Shown one piece after another: positions 60,329 to 64,000 of a stretch of 64,000 nt of DNA; the first letter of the stretch is position 1; every line of letters begins with the position of its first letter. Origin of the DNA: Bacillota bacterium (GTDB lineage Bacteria; Bacillota; Clostridia; Acetivibrionales; DSM-1351); contig JAEWOH010000027.1 of the NCBI GenBank assembly GCA_023460955.1, positions 5,216 to 69,215 on the forward strand, in the 5' to 3' direction. The position numbers were made by a program, and so were the translations under genes. A model generated the notes under the pieces. That model worked only from the letters and a program-made list of their open reading frames with translations, did not search any database and had not been told where the DNA came from.

Positions 60329-62389
60329 ATGAAAGAAAAAAGGATGTTACTGAAACGTTTAATAGTTATATTTGCTGTTATAGCAATGGTATTAACCAGC
60401 ACACCAGGTCTGTCATTAAACGTTTCTGCAGCTTCTCTCAATGGCAAGCCTGCATTTAGTCAGACAAGTGCGAAAGATTTGTTTGTAGGAGATTCCTATA
60501 CTTTCGTTATCAACAATAAGCAGGCAGGAGCTACATACAAGTGGAGCAGCAGCAACCCGACAATAGCTACTGTATCTCAAACCGGACTTGTTAAAGCAGT
60601 AGCAGTTGGTTCTGCAACAATCACCTGTAAAATCACAAAGAACAAAAAAACTGATATTCTAACTGCAAAAGTCAGTATAAAAAAGAAACCATCCCCGGAA
60701 CCTGCTAAAGTAGCCGTAGACAAGAATGGATTTGATTCTAACGGTAGAATAGTTGCTTATTTCGGAACACCTCAAATAGATGGCAAAATAGATGAAGTAT
60801 GGAAAAAAGCTCAAGTGGTTAATCCTAAATATATCTCCGCTAATGTCCAAACTTCTGCTACTTTCAAAGCCTTATGGGATGACTATGCTTTGTATGTCCT
60901 TGCTGAAGTAAAAGATAAGGATTTATCCGTTCAGTCCGGAACTCCATATATGCAGGATTCTTTTGAAGCATTTCTGGATGAGGACAACAATAAGACACAG
61001 GAATACGGCGTAGACGATCTTCATTACAGAGTAAACTATGAAAATTCTCAGTCAGTAGATACCGGAAGTGCAGAGCGTTTTTATACCAGCACAAAGAAAA
61101 CTGACGGCGGATATCTTATTGAAGCAAGAATTGCATTGAAATCAAAACCGGTTAACAACAAGGTATTAGGAATTGAATTACAGATCAATGATGCAAAGGG
61201 AACTGACAGAGTCGGTACCATTAATACTTTTGATTCAACAGGCAGCGCCTGGAATGACACTGGAAAGTTCGGCGAAATATTATTAGCCGGAAAGTCAGCC
61301 AGCGCAGTAAGCGGATTGAACCCCTACGATTTGATGAATATGATAAAAAGCGCACAAAAGCTTGATTTAACTCGTTTTAAGAATCCTGAAATAGTAACTT
61401 CTGCAATAAAAGCAGCTGAAAAAGTTCTTGCTGATAAAAAAGCTACTCAGAAGCTTATTGATGAACAGTATGCAGCCTTAAAGGCAGTAAACAGCAAGCT
61501 CATACTTACTGATGAAGCTGCAAACGTAAAAGAATTCAAGGCTGTTCCCGACGAATATAGAGCAGATGCAGCACAACAGGGTACAATTGAAACCCTGGAG
61601 TACACCGCAGCAAATTTACAGGGCGGTACCGATAACAAGAAACTTAATGTTTATCTTCCTTATGGTTATGACCCAAAAGATACCAGCAAGAAGTACAATG
61701 TCTTGTATCTGATGCATGGCGGCGGAGAAAATGAAAATCTTATCTTTGGAGGTCCCGGCCAAAACAAGGAAATGAAGAAGATCTTAGATAATATGATCGC
61801 TAAGGGTGATATCGAACCTCTTATAGTTGTTACTCCTACGTTCTACGGCGGAAAGAATGACACAGTTTACTTCCCTGAAGAATTGATTAGTAAGGTAGTT
61901 CCTTTAGTTGAAACAAAATATCATACTTATGCAGCCTCTTCAAGCTTAAGTGACTTAAAGGCTTCCAGAGCTCACAGAGCCTTCGGAGGATTCTCCATGG
62001 GATCTGTAACTACCTGGTATACATACATCAATTGTCTTGACTACTTTAAATATTATATGCCATTAAGTGGTGATTGTTGGATATTAGGCGAAAAAGGCGG
62101 AAGTGACAAAGCAAAGGAAACAGCAGCATATCTTGCTAAAGTTGCCAAGGACGCCGGTTATACTCCAAAGGATTATTATATATTTGCTGCTACAGGCAGT
62201 CTGGATATAGCTTATCCTAATTTGAATCCACAGGTTGAAGCAATGAAGCAGTTGAAAGACAGCTTTATATATTCAGCGGATACCTCAAAAGGTAATTTCT
62301 ATTTCATCGTAAGTGATGGCGGCACACATGCCTGGAATTGGGTAAATCAGTACATTTACGACATATTACCTGATTTGTTTAAGAATTAA
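60329..62389 (+). CDS. Secreted modular esterase: Ig-like (BIG2), CBM9-like and CE1 domains
   Basis: A 686-residue exported enzyme. Residues 1-35 are a signal peptide (VSAASLNG). A BIG2 Ig-like domain follows (ATYKWSSSNPTIATVSQTG and GLVKAVAVGSATITCKI, in parts). A CBM9-like domain spans about 135-330 (YFGTPQIDGKIDEVWKKAQ, ALWDDYALYVLAEVKD). A short helical linker then leads to a CE1/esterase D domain from about residue 410 (LNVYLPYGYDP, VLYLMHGGGENEN, nucleophile Ser in GFSMGS near residue 556, His in GGTHAWNWV). It probably removes feruloyl or acetyl groups from xylan. There is no dockerin, so it is not a cellulosome subunit. The start follows AAAGGAG. Confidence 0.9.
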   Translation: MKEKRMLLKRLIVIFAVIAMVLTSTPGLSLNVSAASLNGKPAFSQTSAKDLFVGDSYTFVINNKQAGATYKWSSSNPTIATVSQTGLVKAVAVGSATITCKITKNKKTDILTAKVSIKKKPSPEPAKVAVDKNGFDSNGRIVAYFGTPQIDGKIDEVWKKAQVVNPKYISANVQTSATFKALWDDYALYVLAEVKDKDLSVQSGTPYMQDSFEAFLDEDNNKTQEYGVDDLHYRVNYENSQSVDTGSAERFYTSTKKTDGGYLIEARIALKSKPVNNKVLGIELQINDAKGTDRVGTINTFDSTGSAWNDTGKFGEILLAGKSASAVSGLNPYDLMNMIKSAQKLDLTRFKNPEIVTSAIKAAEKVLADKKATQKLIDEQYAALKAVNSKLILTDEAANVKEFKAVPDEYRADAAQQGTIETLEYTAANLQGGTDNKKLNVYLPYGYDPKDTSKKYNVLYLMHGGGENENLIFGGPGQNKEMKKILDNMIAKGDIEPLIVVTPTFYGGKNDTVYFPEELISKVVPLVETKYHTYAASSSLSDLKASRAHRAFGGFSMGSVTTWYTYINCLDYFKYYMPLSGDCWILGEKGGSDKAKETAAYLAKVAKDAGYTPKDYYIFAATGSLDIAYPNLNPQVEAMKQLKDSFIYSADTSKGNFYFIVSDGGTHAWNWVNQYIYDILPDLFKN
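60353..60425. promoter_or_regulatory. Pair of AAACGTTT palindromes in the esterase signal-peptide coding region
   Basis: TGAAACGTTTAA (core 60353-60360) and TTAAACGTTTCT (core 60418-60425) are near mirror images 65 bp apart. AAACGTTT is the core of many LacI-family operators. The LacI-type gene at 62604 is the obvious candidate binder; a CcpA-type site is the alternative. Confidence 0.4.
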
Positions 62390-62453
62390 TTTCAGCAAAA
62401 AACGGAGGATAAGAGTATTTGTTATTCGCTTAAATGTATTTTTTAGTGTCCAG

Positions 62454-62472
62454 CCCAGCCTTTCTGGCTGGG
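62454..62472. terminator. Short hairpin after the esterase gene
   Basis: CCCAGCC pairs with GGCTGGG around TTTCT. No T tract follows, so termination is uncertain. Confidence 0.4.
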
Positions 62473-62603
62473 AAGGTTGAGCAACAGTTTAATTATATTG
62501 AATTTACTTTAACTTATGCCCTATGGTAATATGTTGGTATGGTCAAGCATGTATAAAGTGAGAATCTTTTACTGCCAAATAAAAAATATTATTACTCCCG
62601 GGA

Positions 62604-63650
62604 GTGTTATATATGGCTAATGCAAACATAAAACTTATTGCTCAGAAAACAAATCTTTCGCCGGGCACAGTTTCTATAGTATTAAATGGGCGCGGCAACG
62701 AAATGAGGATATCTAAAAAAACGCAAAACTTGATTTGGGAAGAAGCCAAGTCATTAGGCTATACTCCTAATATACATGCAAGACGTTTAAGGAAACAGTC
62801 GGAAGGGCTTTCAGCTGTTATTATTGGAATTCTTTGGCCCTCTCTTTATTCTTCAGAACTGCTTGTTAATTTTTTTGATGGAATTCAGAATAGTATTTTA
62901 GTAGACAAACTGAATGTTGAGGTTGTTTTTAAGCCTTACATATATTCTGAAATAGATAAGATGGAAGAAGTATTCAAAAATCAACTGTTTAATGGAGTTA
63001 TTATTGTCGGAGCCTCAGACAGAGATGTTGAATACCTTTATAAGATAAAGTCATCAATGCCTATCGTATTGTTTAACAGGCAAAATGACAAATATTGCTC
63101 AGTATGCATTGACCATTATAGCACAGGTGAACGTGTTTCCGGGTTACTCGCTGCCAGAGGTCACAAAAATGTTGGGCTGATCGGTGCTAACCTGTTATCC
63201 CGTAATTTCAACATGAGAAAGGCCGGCTTCCTTGATGGCTGCCAACGGCACGGTATTACAGTGTTGCCGGAGCATAACCTTCAGGAAGCACTAAGTGCTG
63301 AAGGCGCATTTCTCAGTACTAAAAGACTTTTGGAGTCCGAGTCTCTTCCAACGGCACTTTTTCTGCTTGTGTCCAATTATGGTCAGTATATCTATTCTAC
63401 TTTACAAAGCAATGGGGTGCGAATTCCTGAAGATATAGAAATCATAGGCTATTCGGATGTGGTCACAAATCAAATTCTAAAACCCAGTATGACTGTTATT
63501 GATCTACCGGTACAAAATATGGTTAAGAGATGCCTGCAGCTAATTCTTGACATGATTAACGGATACATACAGCATTCTCACAATGTTTTTGAGGAAACCT
63601 ATTTCATATTCCGTGAAAGCTGCGGCGGCTTCCCTTATATTGCCGATTAG
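62604..63650 (+). CDS. LacI-family transcriptional regulator
   Basis: A 348-residue protein. The N-terminal helix-turn-helix reads IKLIAQKTNLSPGTVSIVLNG and the hinge YTPNIHARRLRKQ. A sugar-binding-fold core follows (NGVIIVGASDRD, VCIDHYSTGERVSGLLAARGHKNVGLIG (pieces), DIEIIGYSDVVTNQI). It should repress nearby sugar genes until an inducer binds. It follows the esterase gene in the same direction. The start follows GGGAG. Its stop overlaps the convergent flavodoxin stop by 4 bp. Confidence 0.92.
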   Translation: MLYMANANIKLIAQKTNLSPGTVSIVLNGRGNEMRISKKTQNLIWEEAKSLGYTPNIHARRLRKQSEGLSAVIIGILWPSLYSSELLVNFFDGIQNSILVDKLNVEVVFKPYIYSEIDKMEEVFKNQLFNGVIIVGASDRDVEYLYKIKSSMPIVLFNRQNDKYCSVCIDHYSTGERVSGLLAARGHKNVGLIGANLLSRNFNMRKAGFLDGCQRHGITVLPEHNLQEALSAEGAFLSTKRLLESESLPTALFLLVSNYGQYIYSTLQSNGVRIPEDIEIIGYSDVVTNQILKPSMTVIDLPVQNMVKRCLQLILDMINGYIQHSHNVFEETYFIFRESCGGFPYIAD

Positions 63651-64000
63651 TTCCTTGTATACATTCTGTTTACATATTCGGCCATTTTATACCCCAGCAT
63701 CCTGCAGGCCTTTCGCTCCAACTCCTTGGGACTGCCTACCGATACAGCTCCATAATGAGCGGTAACTCCCCTCCCGGCATACTCGGGAAGTCCGAATACA
63801 ATAAACCCGTAATTCATCAGAGCATTCAAAATGCTGAAAACGGTCATCTCATTTCCGCCTCCCAAACCACCGGAGGATGAAAAAGCAGCACCAATACGTC
63901 CGTCCACCTTGCCCCAGGCTACAGGCTGGCTTTTATCAAAAAATTCCTTAAGTTTCCACGACATTAAACCGCAGTAGGTTGGTGAGCCGATAATAAGGCC
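63647..64000 (-). CDS. Flavodoxin/NAD(P)H-dependent oxidoreductase family protein, 5' end missing
   Basis: The frame is open to the right edge: codons before the internal ATG read GLIIGSPTYCGL, the FMN-binding loop of flavodoxin/WrbA-like proteins, so the true start lies beyond base 64000. Further motifs are GRIGAAFSSSGGLGGGNEMT and VFGLPEYAGRGVTAHYGAV (pieces). It is probably an FMN-dependent quinone or flavin reductase. It converges on the LacI gene with overlapping stops. Confidence 0.82.
   Translation of the reverse strand, partial: GLIIGSPTYCGLMSWKLKEFFDKSQPVAWGKVDGRIGAAFSSSGGLGGGNEMTVFSILNALMNYGFIVFGLPEYAGRGVTAHYGAVSVGSPKELERKACRMLGYKMAEYVNRMYTRN

Overview
The window is AT-rich (roughly 37-40% GC by eye) and reads as the chromosome of an anaerobic, spore-forming, plant-polysaccharide-degrading clostridium, most like the Ruminiclostridium group. 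The evidence is a SpoIVFA/SpoIVFB sporulation protease pair, an NfnAB ferredoxin:NADP+ transhydrogenase, a protein with a [FeFe]-hydrogenase domain, and GH3, GH43 and CE1 enzymes. No rRNA, tRNA, CRISPR array or transposase was seen.

Layout. 1-4.3 kb: a stalk/TPR protein cut by the left edge, facing a MoxR-DUF58-DUF4129 operon. 4.3-5.1 kb: no gene, but a palindromic MITE-like element. 5.1-8.8 kb: two half-size TSUP transporter genes, then a TetR-controlled ABC-2 exporter with a visible operator. 8.9-10.2 kb: a VanX/L,D-transpeptidase fusion broken by one in-frame stop. 10.3-21.7 kb: housekeeping genes (AI-2E-family protein, metallophosphoesterase, flavodoxin, nfnBA, spoIVFB/spoIVFA, NiaP-like permease, guaC).

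21.8-39.8 kb is the most interesting part: a tightly packed, minus-strand run of 17 genes that looks like a biosynthetic cluster using carrier proteins but no NRPS or PKS. It has two free acyl carrier proteins, an ATP-grasp ligase and PLP decarboxylase of the butirosin BtrJ/BtrK kind, an AMP-forming acyl ligase, three papain-like BtrH-type acyltransferases and a type II thioesterase. It also has two glycosyltransferases, a PF14907-like nucleotidyltransferase, a thymidylate-kinase-like kinase, a membrane-anchored 5'-nucleotidase/phosphatase and a three-gene ABC-2 exporter. A LuxR-type regulator (40.0-40.8 kb) lies just upstream. The logic resembles butirosin side-chain and closthioamide backbone assembly. 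The 2-deoxystreptamine genes and the thioamide synthetase of those pathways are absent, so the product is probably different.

41-51.6 kb: mixed genes (lipoprotein, YczE-like membrane protein, GH3 with divergent AraC regulator, uridine kinase, MBL hydrolase, stalk-domain protein, SIMPL protein, acyltransferase 3). 51.8-63.7 kb: a hemicellulose-related region with two GH43 enzymes, a secreted Ig-like/CBM9/CE1 esterase, and AraC and LacI regulators. It also holds two unusual chemoreceptor-like proteins: a soluble [FeFe]-hydrogenase/MCP fusion, and a membrane MCP with a sugar-binding-protein domain on its cytoplasmic C-terminus. The four AAACGTTT palindromes I noticed all lie here, which suggests LacI-family control. 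The right edge cuts a flavodoxin-like gene.

All calls come from reading the sequence and motif recall; no database search was run. Several starts were moved downstream of the longest open frame where a clear Shine-Dalgarno sequence supports it.
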